Part shown: in pieces, positions 9,446-17,532 of the stretch | Layout of the letters: every line of letters begins with the position of its first letter | Position numbering within the stretch: the stretch's first letter is position 1 | The notes under the pieces: model-generated | Database searches by the model: none | Told to the model about the DNA's origin: nothing | The model's input: the letters and a program-made list of their open reading frames with translations, nothing else | NCBI GenBank assembly: GCA_937868875.1 | Contig: CALMNP010000214.1 | Coordinates: forward strand, 1-36,670 | Source: an uncultured Bacillota bacterium | GTDB taxonomy: Bacteria; Bacillota; Sulfobacillia; JAMDAP01 | Length of the DNA stretch: 36,670 nt | Direction: 5' to 3' | Made by a program: the position numbers and the translations under genes

Positions 9446-11685
9446 TGAGTTCCGAGGACAGCACCGCGCTGGTCGTTTCCCTGGACTACCGCCTGGAAGG
9501 GCTGGACTGCGCCGACTGCGCCCTGCGCCTGGAGCAGCAGCTCCAGCACCTGCCTGGGGTGCAGGATGCCCAGGTGAACTATGGCGCCGGTCGTCTCACC
9601 GTGAAGGGAGCGGCCTTCACCAGCGAGGCGATTAAGACCGCCGTCGCCCGCGCCGGGTACGCAGCCGTGCCGGAACAGCCTGCCGGTCGGCCTGCAGGGG
9701 CTGTGGCTTCGCACCAGATGAGCGAGGACACGGTGCCGGCGTCAGGCGCAGCGGCCAGGGCGGCGCGGCGGCGGAATCTCACCCTGTCCTTCTGGTTCAC
9801 CCGCCCGAAGGGGCGGTCTGCCCTGTCCTCCCTGGCGTTTGCCGCGGCGGGCATGGCCGCCGCCCGCCTGGTTGGGGCGGGATCGGTGTCGGTTGCCCTG
9901 TTCGTGGCCGCCATCGTCCTGGGCGGGTATCCCATCGCCCGCTCCGCCTACTACTCGCTGCGCCGGGGCCTGATGGACATGGATGCCCTCACAGTCCTGG
10001 CGGCCATTGGGGCCGGGGTCCTGGGGCAATGGGAGGAGGGCGCCGCCGTAGTGGCCCTGTTCGCCCTGGGCAATGCCCTGGAGTCCCTGTCGATGGAGAA
10101 GGCGCGCGGCTCCGTTCGGTCGTTGCTGGAGGAGGCCCCGGACGAGGCTCTGGTCATCACGGACCGCGGACCGGAGAAGCGGCCGACGCGCCAGGTGGCC
10201 GTGGGCGACGTCTGCCTGGTGAGGCCGGGACAGCGCGTTCCCGTGGACGGGCAGGTGCTGGCGGGGCGGTCCGCGGTGAACGAAGCCTCGGTCACGGGCG
10301 AGGCGGTGCCGGCCGACAAAGAGCCGAACAGCCCCGTTTACGCCGGCACCATCAACACCTTCGGCGCCCTGGAAGTGAGGGCCACGCGAGCCTCGGGCGA
10401 CAGTACCCTGGCCCGCATCGTGCGCCTGGTAGAGCAGTCTCAGGCGGCCAGGGCGCCTTCGGAGCGGTTTGTGTCCCGCTTCGCCCGCATCTACACGCCG
10501 GCGGTCATCGCCCTGGCGGCCCTGCTGGCCGTGGTGCCGCCCCTTTTCGTCGGTCACTTCAGCAGCTGGTTCTACCGGGCCCTGGGCCTGCTGATCGTGG
10601 CCTGCCCCTGCGCCCTGGTCATCTCCACGCCGGTGACCGTGGTCTCGGCCCTGGGCAACGCGGCACGGCACGGTGTCCTCATCAAGGGCGGCGCCCACCT
10701 GGAACGGCTGGGACAGGTGACCCACCTGGCCCTGGACAAGACCGGCACCTTGACCCAGGGCCGGCCGGTTGTGGCCGACGCTGTTGCAGCCTCCGGCTGG
10801 ACGACGGAGCAGGTGCTGGCCCTGGCGGCCTCGCTGGAGCGCCCCTCGGAACACCCGCTGGCCCGGGCGGTGGTGGAGCGGGCGGAACGTGAGGGGGCGC
10901 CGCTGCAGGTCGTTGATGATTTTCAGGCCCTACCCGGCAAAGGCGCCCTGGGCCGGCTGGAGGGGAGGCTCTGCCGCATCGGGAGCCCGGCGTTCCAGCG
11001 GGAAGCCCTGGGGCTGGCGGCGTTGCCTGCGCTGGCGGCTGAAGCCGAAGCTCTGGAGGGGCAGGGCAAGACTGTGCTCGCTCTGACGGCGGAGGAGGAA
11101 GTGGTGGGCCTGCTGGCCCTCGCCGACCGGCTGCGGCCGGAGGCCCGCGGCCTGGTGCAGAGGCTCCATCAGGCGGGAGTCAGGCAACTGGTGCTGCTCA
11201 CGGGCGACAACCCGCGAGCGGCCGAGACCGCCGCCCGCGAGGCGGGCCTGGACCGGGTCAGGGCCCGGCTGCTGCCGGAGGACAAGGCAAAGGCCGTCGA
11301 GGACCTGCGAAGGGATGGCGTCGTGGCCATGGTCGGCGACGGCATCAACGACGCCCCGGCGCTGGCTGCCGCTGACGTCGGCGTGGCCATGGGCGGGGCC
11401 GGCAGCGACACGGCCCTGGAAGTGGCGGACGTGGTACTGATGGGCGACGACCTGACGCGTCTCCCCTACGCCGTGCGCCTGGGGCGGCTGGGCCTGGCCA
11501 CCATCCGTCAGAACGTGACCATCGCCCTGGCCATCAAACTGCTGGCCCTGCTGCTCATCATCCCCGGCTGGCTGAACCTCTGGATGGCGGTGTTTGCCGA
11601 CAGCGGCGCCTCCCTGATCGTCATCGCCAACGGCATGCGGTTGCTGGCCGTGAAGGACGAGGGCGTCCGGGCGGTGGCCAGGTGA
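9445..11685 (+). CDS. Heavy-metal translocating P1B-type ATPase (CadA/ZntA-like, Zn/Cd/Pb/Co)
   Basis: N-terminal HMA-like domain with DCADC, CPCALVISTPVTV transmembrane CPC motif, DKTGTLT, HPLARA, VAMVGDGINDAPALAAADVGVAMG. Confidence 0.94.
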   Translation: MSSEDSTALVVSLDYRLEGLDCADCALRLEQQLQHLPGVQDAQVNYGAGRLTVKGAAFTSEAIKTAVARAGYAAVPEQPAGRPAGAVASHQMSEDTVPASGAAARAARRRNLTLSFWFTRPKGRSALSSLAFAAAGMAAARLVGAGSVSVALFVAAIVLGGYPIARSAYYSLRRGLMDMDALTVLAAIGAGVLGQWEEGAAVVALFALGNALESLSMEKARGSVRSLLEEAPDEALVITDRGPEKRPTRQVAVGDVCLVRPGQRVPVDGQVLAGRSAVNEASVTGEAVPADKEPNSPVYAGTINTFGALEVRATRASGDSTLARIVRLVEQSQAARAPSERFVSRFARIYTPAVIALAALLAVVPPLFVGHFSSWFYRALGLLIVACPCALVISTPVTVVSALGNAARHGVLIKGGAHLERLGQVTHLALDKTGTLTQGRPVVADAVAASGWTTEQVLALAASLERPSEHPLARAVVERAEREGAPLQVVDDFQALPGKGALGRLEGRLCRIGSPAFQREALGLAALPALAAEAEALEGQGKTVLALTAEEEVVGLLALADRLRPEARGLVQRLHQAGVRQLVLLTGDNPRAAETAAREAGLDRVRARLLPEDKAKAVEDLRRDGVVAMVGDGINDAPALAAADVGVAMGGAGSDTALEVADVVLMGDDLTRLPYAVRLGRLGLATIRQNVTIALAIKLLALLLIIPGWLNLWMAVFADSGASLIVIANGMRLLAVKDEGVRAVAR

Positions 11686-12458
11686 GCCTACAAGCGACGA
11701 CCCAGCGGGCATGGTCCCCTCTGTTCCAACTGCGAGGCGTCAGCCGGCGCCGGCCCGACGCCTCCGGCGAGCCCGTGGCCATTCTGGACCACATCCACCT
11801 GGACCTGGCCGGCGGCCTCATCACCACCCTGGTCGGCCCCTCCGGGGCGGGTAAGAGCAGCCTGCTTCACCTTCTCAACCGTCTGGACGAGCCCGACGAG
11901 GGCAGCATCCTCTACCAGGGACGGGACCTGCGTCAGTGGGACGTGGTGGAGCTGCGCCGGTCCGTCGGTCTGGTGCTGCAGGCGCCGGTGATGCTGCCGG
12001 GCACGGTGGAGCAGAATGTCGGAGCCGGACCCCGCCTGAGGGGACAGGCCCTGGCCCGGGAGAGGGCGGTGGAGCTTCTCCGTCTGGTGGGCCTGGCCCC
12101 GGCCCTGCTGGAGCGCAAGGCCGCAGACCTGTCGGGGGGCGAGCAGCAGCGCGTCTCGCTGGCCCGAACCCTGGCCAACGAGCCCCGGGTGCTGTTGCTG
12201 GATGAGGTCACCGCGTCGCTCGACCCCGGCTCCGCCCGGGACGTGGAGGAGCTCATCGTCGGCCTGACCAGCCGACTCTCACTGACCGCGGTCTGGATCA
12301 CCCACAACCTGGCCCAGGCGGAGCGCTGCGGCGACCATCTGGTGCTGATGGCGCACGGCCGCGTGGCGGAGGAGGCGGTGACCGCCGGGTTCTTCGCCGG
12401 CCCGGCCACCGAGGAGGGCCGGCGCTTCCTGGAGTCGGGCAAGGAGGTCCACCCATGA
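11682..12458 (+). CDS. ABC transporter ATP-binding protein, FetA/YbbL-like
   Basis: Walker A GPSGAGKSS, LSGGEQQRVSLARTLANEP, LLLDEVTASLDP; GTGA overlap with the ATPase stop; next to FetB-like permease. Confidence 0.85.
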   Translation: MSLQATTQRAWSPLFQLRGVSRRRPDASGEPVAILDHIHLDLAGGLITTLVGPSGAGKSSLLHLLNRLDEPDEGSILYQGRDLRQWDVVELRRSVGLVLQAPVMLPGTVEQNVGAGPRLRGQALARERAVELLRLVGLAPALLERKAADLSGGEQQRVSLARTLANEPRVLLLDEVTASLDPGSARDVEELIVGLTSRLSLTAVWITHNLAQAERCGDHLVLMAHGRVAEEAVTAGFFAGPATEEGRRFLESGKEVHP

Positions 12459-13201
12459 GCTCGTTCACACTCTCCATGACCCTGGCGTTCACCCTTCTGG
12501 CCGTGGCGGCCTCCTACTGGCAGCGCCTGGCCCTGGAGCGGGACATCCTCATCGGCACCGTGCGAGCCGCGGTGCAGCTGCTGGCCGTCGGCTACATCCT
12601 CTACTTCGTGTTCCATGCCCCGTCGCTGATATTCACCTTCCTGATGGTGGCGGTCATGGTCGGGGTGGCGACCCAGAATGCGTCCCGGCGCGGCAAGGGG
12701 CTGCCCGGGGTGCAGTGGCGGGTGCTGGCGGCCCTGACCCTGACGGAGGTCGTGACCATCGGCCTCATGCTCCTCTTCCGCATGATCCAGCCCACGCCGC
12801 AGTACGTGATCTCCCTCAGCGGCATGATCGTCGGCAACGCCATGGTGGTCGCCGGCCTTCTGCTGAACCGGCTGCAGGGTGAGGTAGACGCGCGGCGGGA
12901 CGAGCTGCGGGTGCTGCTGTCTCTGGGGGCCACACCGCGCCAGGCCATTCAGGACCAGCTCCGGGCGGCGGTTCGAGCCTGCATGATCCCGGCCGTCGAC
13001 AGCCTGAAGACCGTGGGTCTCGTACAGCTGCCGGGGATGATGACCGGCCAGATCCTGGCCGGCGCCAGCCCTATCGTAGCCGTGCGCTACCAGATTCTGA
13101 TCATGTTCTCCCTGACGTCGGCGGCTGCCCTCTGCAGCATCATCCTCGGCCTTCTCACCTACCGGCTCTACTTCAACCAGGCCTACCAGCTGGCGCGCTA
13201 G
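12455..13201 (+). CDS. FetB/YbbM (UPF0014) family permease, probable iron exporter subunit
   Basis: Hydrophobic; ERDILIGTVRAAVQLLAVGYIL, GMIVGNAMVVAGL, LSLGATPRQAIQDQLRAAVRACMIPAVDSLKTVGLVQLPGMMTGQILAGASP; ATGA overlap with preceding gene. Confidence 0.88.
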   Translation: MSSFTLSMTLAFTLLAVAASYWQRLALERDILIGTVRAAVQLLAVGYILYFVFHAPSLIFTFLMVAVMVGVATQNASRRGKGLPGVQWRVLAALTLTEVVTIGLMLLFRMIQPTPQYVISLSGMIVGNAMVVAGLLLNRLQGEVDARRDELRVLLSLGATPRQAIQDQLRAAVRACMIPAVDSLKTVGLVQLPGMMTGQILAGASPIVAVRYQILIMFSLTSAAALCSIILGLLTYRLYFNQAYQLAR

Positions 13202-13238
13202 ACCCCGCGGAATGGCCACATCACATCGGTTGCAGGAT

Positions 13239-13267
13239 GGGCGCTGCCGGAACGGCAGCGCCCTTTT
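13239..13267 (+). terminator. Rho-independent terminator after fetB-like gene
   Basis: GGGCGCTGCCG (13239-13249) GAA loop gap CGGCAGCGCCC (13253-13263) TTTT. Confidence 0.85.
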
Positions 13268-13452
13268 GGCGTGCTCCCCCGGGGCTCTCCGACCAGCCGG
13301 GAGGGATGGCATGGGGGAATGCCTGAGCCTGACCGTCAATGCCTACCGGACAGACACGACAGCCTTAGCAAACTAAAATGTGGAGTATATATAGGAAACG
13401 GTTGCCAACGTTCCGGTGAGGACGAAACAAATCTGATGAAATGGGAGAACTT

Positions 13453-13512
13453 ATGAGCGACAGCACGAAGGACGCGACGGGTGGGAACAGGGGGAGGCGA
13501 CCCAGTGAGTAA
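13453..13512 (+). other. Possible 19-codon leader ORF (MSDSTKDATGGNRGRRPSE) overlapping the cydA start
   Basis: ATG 13453 preceded by GGGAGA; TAA at 13510-13512 overlaps the likely cydA GTG (13505). Confidence 0.3.
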
Positions 13513-14836
13513 CCTGCTGGCCGCCCGCTTTCAGATGGCGTTTTCTCTGGGGTTCCACATGATCTTTGCTGCCCTGGGGGTCGGCATGCCCCTGCTCCTG
13601 CTCATCGCTGAGGGGCTCTGGCTGCGGACGCGGCGGCCTCACTACCTGAAGCTGGCCAAAACCTGGGGCAAGGCCACCGGTCTGACGTTCGCCATCGGTG
13701 CCGTGAGCGGCACCGCCCTTTCCTTCGAACTGGGCCTGCTTTGGCCGGCGTTCATGGGCTTCGCCGGAATAGCCGTGGGCCCAGCGTTCACCGTGGAGGG
13801 TTTCGCCTTCTTCACGGAGGCCATCTTTATCGGACTCTACCTCTACGGCTGGAAACGTCTTTCTCCGCTGGCCCACTGGCTGACCGGCATTCCGGTAGCC
13901 ATTGCGGGCGCAGCCTCCAGCGTTCTGGTGGTGGCGGCGGACGCCTGGATGCAGAACCCGCTGGGGGCCGACCTTCTAAAGGCCAATCCGGCGGCTGTGG
14001 ACCCGGCCGGCATCCTGTTCGGCAACCCGACCTGGCCTATCATGGCTATCCACTCTACGCTGGCCACCTACGCGGCGACGGCGTTCGCCGTCGCCGGGGT
14101 CTACGCCTGGGGCGCCCTGCGTGGCAAGAAGGACGCCGTGCGCCGCAGCGCCCTCCGCATCGTGCTGGTGGTGGGAACCCTGGCCGCCGCGCTCATGCCC
14201 ATCACCGGCGACCGCAGCGCCAAGTACGCGGCACGCTTTCAGCCGGCCAAGCTGGCCGCCATGGAGTCCCAGTTCCAGACGGAGAAGGGAGCGCCGCTGC
14301 GCATCGGGGGCTGGCCCGACCCGGAGACGGGGGAGGTCCGGTATGCCATCGAGCTGCCGAAGGGTCTGAGCTTCCTGGCCTTCGGCGACTTTAACGCGGA
14401 GGTCAAGGGACTCGACCAGTTCCCGCGTCAGGACTGGCCGAATGTGCCGGTAACCCACGTCTCCTTTCAGCTCATGGTGGCGGCGGGGATTCTGATGCTC
14501 GCGGCCGTTGCCTGGTACTGGTACGTCGCCTGGAAGCGGCGGGGGCGGGAACTGGACAACGACCTGCTGCTGCGTATCCTCATCGGCGCCTCGCCCCTGG
14601 GCTTTCTGGCCCTGGAGACCGGCTGGATCGTCACCGAGGTCGGACGCCAGCCCTGGATTCTCTACAACGTGATGCGCACCTCCGAGGCCGTGACCCCGAA
14701 CCCGCACGTGCTGTCCACCCTGGTCGGCTTCGTCGCCCTATACCTGCTGCTGGGCCTCACCCTGGTCTGGCTGCTGCGGCGGCTGAGCCATGATGAGGAC
14801 GGCCTGGAGGCGTACGGAGAGGGGGCGGCGTCGTGA
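13505..14836 (+). CDS. cydA: Cytochrome bd-type quinol oxidase subunit I
   Basis: ARFQMAFSLGFHMIFAALGVGMP, GLTFAIGAVSGTALSFELGLLWPAFMGFAG, FTVEGFAFFTEAIFIGLYLYGWKRL, GWIVTEVGRQPWI; GTG 13505 preceded by GGGGGAGG. Confidence 0.94.
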   Translation: MSNLLAARFQMAFSLGFHMIFAALGVGMPLLLLIAEGLWLRTRRPHYLKLAKTWGKATGLTFAIGAVSGTALSFELGLLWPAFMGFAGIAVGPAFTVEGFAFFTEAIFIGLYLYGWKRLSPLAHWLTGIPVAIAGAASSVLVVAADAWMQNPLGADLLKANPAAVDPAGILFGNPTWPIMAIHSTLATYAATAFAVAGVYAWGALRGKKDAVRRSALRIVLVVGTLAAALMPITGDRSAKYAARFQPAKLAAMESQFQTEKGAPLRIGGWPDPETGEVRYAIELPKGLSFLAFGDFNAEVKGLDQFPRQDWPNVPVTHVSFQLMVAAGILMLAAVAWYWYVAWKRRGRELDNDLLLRILIGASPLGFLALETGWIVTEVGRQPWILYNVMRTSEAVTPNPHVLSTLVGFVALYLLLGLTLVWLLRRLSHDEDGLEAYGEGAAS

Positions 14837-15939
14837 ACACGCTCCTCTTCGCCCTGCGCGGCGCCCCGGCCGCCCAGACCTCGGGGCCGGAGTTCTACGT
14901 GGCCTTCTGGATGGTGGTAGCCCTGACGGCCTACGCCTTCCTGGGGACGGCGGACTTCGGCGGAGGCCTCTGGGACCTCTTCGCCACCGGGCCTCGGGCG
15001 GACGAATGGCGCCGGCTCATCGCCAGGGCCATGGGACCGGTCTGGGAGCCCAATCACGTTTGGCTCCTCTTCGCCGTGGTGCTGCTCTTCTCAGGCTTTC
15101 CGACCGTGTTCTCCACGCTGAGCGTGGCCCTGTTCCTGCCGCTGCACCTGGTGCTCCTGGGCATTGTGCTGCGCGGCGCCGCCTTCGTCTTCCGCTCCTA
15201 CGGCCCCTTCGATTCGACCGTGGGCCGGGTCTGGGCCAGCGTCTTCGGGGCGGCCAGCATCATGACGCCCTTCCTGCTGGGCGTGAGCCTGGGCGCGGTG
15301 TCCTCCGGGGCCATCCGGGTCGTAGGCGGCGCCGTTCAGGCGGACCTCGTCCGGGCCATGCTGAGCCCGTTCTCCCTCCTGGTGGGCCTGCTGACCCTGA
15401 TGCTGGGCGCTTACGTGGCGGCCGTCTACCTGACCCTCGAGGGCGAGGGCAGGGTCCGCGAGGACTTCCGCCGGCTCGCCCTCTGGGCCGGCCTTACCGT
15501 AGCCGTGCTGGCGGCGGTGCTCCTGCCCCTGATGCAGAGGGCCGTGCCCTGGCTGGCGGCGAACCTGCTCCACCCGCGCAGCCTGCCCCTCCTGCTGGCA
15601 GGAGCTCTGTCTGCCGCTCTGTCCGCCTGGGCCCTCTGGACCCGTCGCTTCCACCTGGCCCGGTTCACCGCCGTGGCCGAGGTCATCACCCTCTTCTGGG
15701 GGTGGAGCCTGGCCCAGTTCCCGTACCTGGTCTACCCGGACCTGACCCTCTTCAACGCGGCGGCTCCGCCGCGGACCCTGGACTTCATGCTGCGAATCAT
15801 CCCCTGGGGGCTGGCGATCCTTCTGCCTTCCCTGTTTCTGCTGTTCCGCGTGTTCAAGGGCGAGAACCCGGCGGTGCCGGAGGGCCGGCCGCCGGACGGA
15901 GGCAACCAGGAGGGACGTCGCTCCGGCCCGACTGTGTGA
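14833..15939 (+). CDS. cydB: Cytochrome bd-type quinol oxidase subunit II
   Basis: AYAFLGTADFGGGLWDLFATGPRADEWRRLIARAMGPVWEPNHVWLLFAVVLLFSGFPTVFS; GTGA overlap with cydA. Confidence 0.93.
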   Translation: MNTLLFALRGAPAAQTSGPEFYVAFWMVVALTAYAFLGTADFGGGLWDLFATGPRADEWRRLIARAMGPVWEPNHVWLLFAVVLLFSGFPTVFSTLSVALFLPLHLVLLGIVLRGAAFVFRSYGPFDSTVGRVWASVFGAASIMTPFLLGVSLGAVSSGAIRVVGGAVQADLVRAMLSPFSLLVGLLTLMLGAYVAAVYLTLEGEGRVREDFRRLALWAGLTVAVLAAVLLPLMQRAVPWLAANLLHPRSLPLLLAGALSAALSAWALWTRRFHLARFTAVAEVITLFWGWSLAQFPYLVYPDLTLFNAAAPPRTLDFMLRIIPWGLAILLPSLFLLFRVFKGENPAVPEGRPPDGGNQEGRRSGPTV

Positions 15940-15957
15940 CCAAGGTCTGGACGACAA

Positions 15958-15985
15958 GGGGGCTGCACACGTGTGCAGCCCCCTT
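15958..15985. terminator. Bidirectional terminator-like perfect palindrome between cydB and arsR-like gene
   Basis: GGGGGCTGCACAC|GTGTGCAGCCCCC (15958-15983), then TT. Confidence 0.7.
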
Positions 15986-15988
15986 CTG

Positions 15989-16312
15989 CTAGGGGTGGCG
16001 TTCCTCCCCCAGGCGCCGGTTCAGGCCGGTCAGGTAGGCCTGGAGAGTCTCCTGGTTCAGCGTGTAGTACACCCAGCGTCCTCGCTTCTGCTCCTCAACC
16101 AGGCCGGCCTCTCGCAAAAGCTTCATGTGGTAGGCCAGACGCGACTGGCCCATGCTCTCCATCATCGGCAGGACGTCGCAGGCGCAGATGCCCTGTGGTA
16201 CGTTGGGGTTGGGGGGTGAGCAGCAGGCCCTGTCGCGTCCTGCTGCCAGCCGGTCCAGGATGGCCAGTCGAACCGGGTCCGCAAGGGCGGCTGAAACCTT
16301 CAGCAGGTCCAT
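15989..16312 (-). CDS. ArsR family regulator (arsenic-type candidate)
   Basis: MDLLKVSAALADPVRLAILDRLAAGRDRACCSPPN...GICACDVLPMMESMGQSRLAYHMKLLREAGLVEEQKRGRWVYYTLN; winged helix with Cys-rich CC..CAC segment. Start set at ATG 16312, not the 16468 ORF-track start. Confidence 0.9.
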   Translation of the reverse strand: MDLLKVSAALADPVRLAILDRLAAGRDRACCSPPNPNVPQGICACDVLPMMESMGQSRLAYHMKLLREAGLVEEQKRGRWVYYTLNQETLQAYLTGLNRRLGEERHP

Positions 16313-16378
16313 GGGGCACCTCCCCTCCCAGTCTGACAGCTCCAGTATACAACAGAGCAAGGAAAGTTGATGGGTCTG

Positions 16379-16408
16379 TTGACGTATCAGGAAATCTTGT
16401 GGTAATGT
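16379..16408 (+). promoter_or_regulatory. Candidate promoter for the Cys-rich mini-ORF
   Basis: TTGACG (16379-16384), 18 bp spacer, TAATGT (16403-16408). Confidence 0.5.
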
Positions 16409-16423
16409 GGAGCCGCAGGAACA

Positions 16424-16441
16424 TATCAACATTTGTTGATA
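16424..16441. promoter_or_regulatory. Candidate ArsR operator
   Basis: Perfect palindrome TATCAACA-TT-TGTTGATA between divergent arsR-like gene and mini-ORF. Confidence 0.7.
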
Positions 16442-16460
16442 AGAAGGGGGGGCAACGACC

Positions 16461-16544
16461 ATGATCAAGCTGCGGGTGTTCAGTAAGGTGGATGGCCCGT
16501 GCTGCGGCGGCTGCTGCGGCGGTTCCGGCGGGGGCTGCTGCTAG
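16461..16544 (+). CDS. Cys-rich 27-aa mini-protein MIKLRVFSKVDGPCCGGCCGGSGGGCC (candidate metalloid/metal-binding peptide)
   Basis: ATG 16461, TAG 16542-16544; AAGGGGG SD-like sequence upstream; promoter-like boxes and palindromic operator upstream, strong hairpin downstream; three CC pairs in 14 residues. Below the ORF-track length cutoff. Confidence 0.65.
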   Translation: MIKLRVFSKVDGPCCGGCCGGSGGGCC

Positions 16545-16555
16545 CCCCGGCGCGC

Positions 16556-16598
16556 ACAGACGCCCCACCCTGCGATTGAGGGTGGGGCGTCTGTCTTC
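16556..16598. terminator. Strong hairpin terminator, possibly bidirectional (mini-ORF / gnd operon)
   Basis: 16-bp perfect stem ACAGACGCCCCACCCT (16556-16571), loop GCGATTG, AGGGTGGGGCGTCTGT (16579-16594). Confidence 0.75.
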
Positions 16599-16614
16599 AG
16601 GGAGGGACAGACGC

Positions 16615-17517
16615 CTATTTCCTGTCCTGGACCTCGTGGCCGCCGAACTCCCGGCGCAGGGCGGCGACCACCTTGCCCGCAAAGGTGTCGGGCTGGCGGG
16701 ACCGCAGCCGCATCATGTAGGAGTTGGCAATGGCCGTAAAGGGCACGCCGTGCTCCCACGCCTCCTGGATGGCCCAGGAGCCCGTCGAGCCGCCCCCCAC
16801 CGAGCCGGTGATGTTGTCCAGCCTGGGGTCATGACGGAAGGCCCGGACCGCCAGTTCCATCAGCCAGGAGCGGATGACGCTGCCCTGGTTCCAGAGGTGG
16901 GCAACCTGGGGAAGGTCCAGACGGAAGGGTCCGGACTCCAGCAGTTCAAAGCCCTCGCCGATGGCCTCCAGCATGCCGTACTCAATGGCGTTGTGCACCA
17001 TTTTCACGAAGTGGCCGGCACCGCTGGGGCCAACGTGGGCGTAGCCCTCCTGGCGCGCCACGGCGCGGAAGAGCGGTTCGGCCAGGGCAAAGGCCTCGGG
17101 CCGCCCGCCCACCATAAGGCACAGGCCGTCCCGCGCTCCTTCCAAACCGCCGCTGGAGCCGCAGTCCAGGAAATCGATCCCCTTGGCCGCTAGGTCCCCA
17201 GCGCGGCGCATGGAGTCACGGTAGAAGGAGTTGCCGCCGTCGATGATCACGTCGCCGGAGCTCAACTCGGGCTCAAGGTCCGCCAGCACGCGGTCGACCG
17301 GTTCGCCCTGGGGCACCATGATCCAGATGATGCGCGGCGGCGTGAGCTGGCGCGCCAGGTCGGCCGGCGAGGAAGCGGGGAACACGCCGTCTCCGGCGAT
17401 GTCCCGCACGGCGGCCTGGTTCAGGTCGAACACGACGGCTTCGCCGCCGGCGGCCCGCAGGTTGCGGACCAGGTTCCCGCCCATGCGGCCCAGCCCAATG
17501 ATTCCGTAGCGTGTCAT
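16615..17517 (-). CDS. gnd: 6-phosphogluconate dehydrogenase, short (YqeC-like, decarboxylating) form
   Basis: YGIIGLGRMGGNLVRNL, VIIDGGNSFYRDS, FLDCGSSGG, GPSGAGHFVKMVHNAIEYGMLEAIGEGFELL. Confidence 0.93.
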   Translation of the reverse strand: MTRYGIIGLGRMGGNLVRNLRAAGGEAVVFDLNQAAVRDIAGDGVFPASSPADLARQLTPPRIIWIMVPQGEPVDRVLADLEPELSSGDVIIDGGNSFYRDSMRRAGDLAAKGIDFLDCGSSGGLEGARDGLCLMVGGRPEAFALAEPLFRAVARQEGYAHVGPSGAGHFVKMVHNAIEYGMLEAIGEGFELLESGPFRLDLPQVAHLWNQGSVIRSWLMELAVRAFRHDPRLDNITGSVGGGSTGSWAIQEAWEHGVPFTAIANSYMMRLRSRQPDTFAGKVVAALRREFGGHEVQDRK

Positions 17518-17532
17518 CTGGCGAGTACCTCC

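Noticed and set aside
13271-13456. 61-aa plus ORF upstream of cydA (MLPRGSPTSREG...)
   Set aside because: No SD, no recognisable domain, spans the likely promoter region; only its last codons (MKWENL) were considered as a mini-leader.
16313-16468. N-terminal extension of the ArsR ORF to 16468
   Set aside because: It would run through the operator and promoter region; ArsR homology begins at MDLLKVSAALADP (16312).
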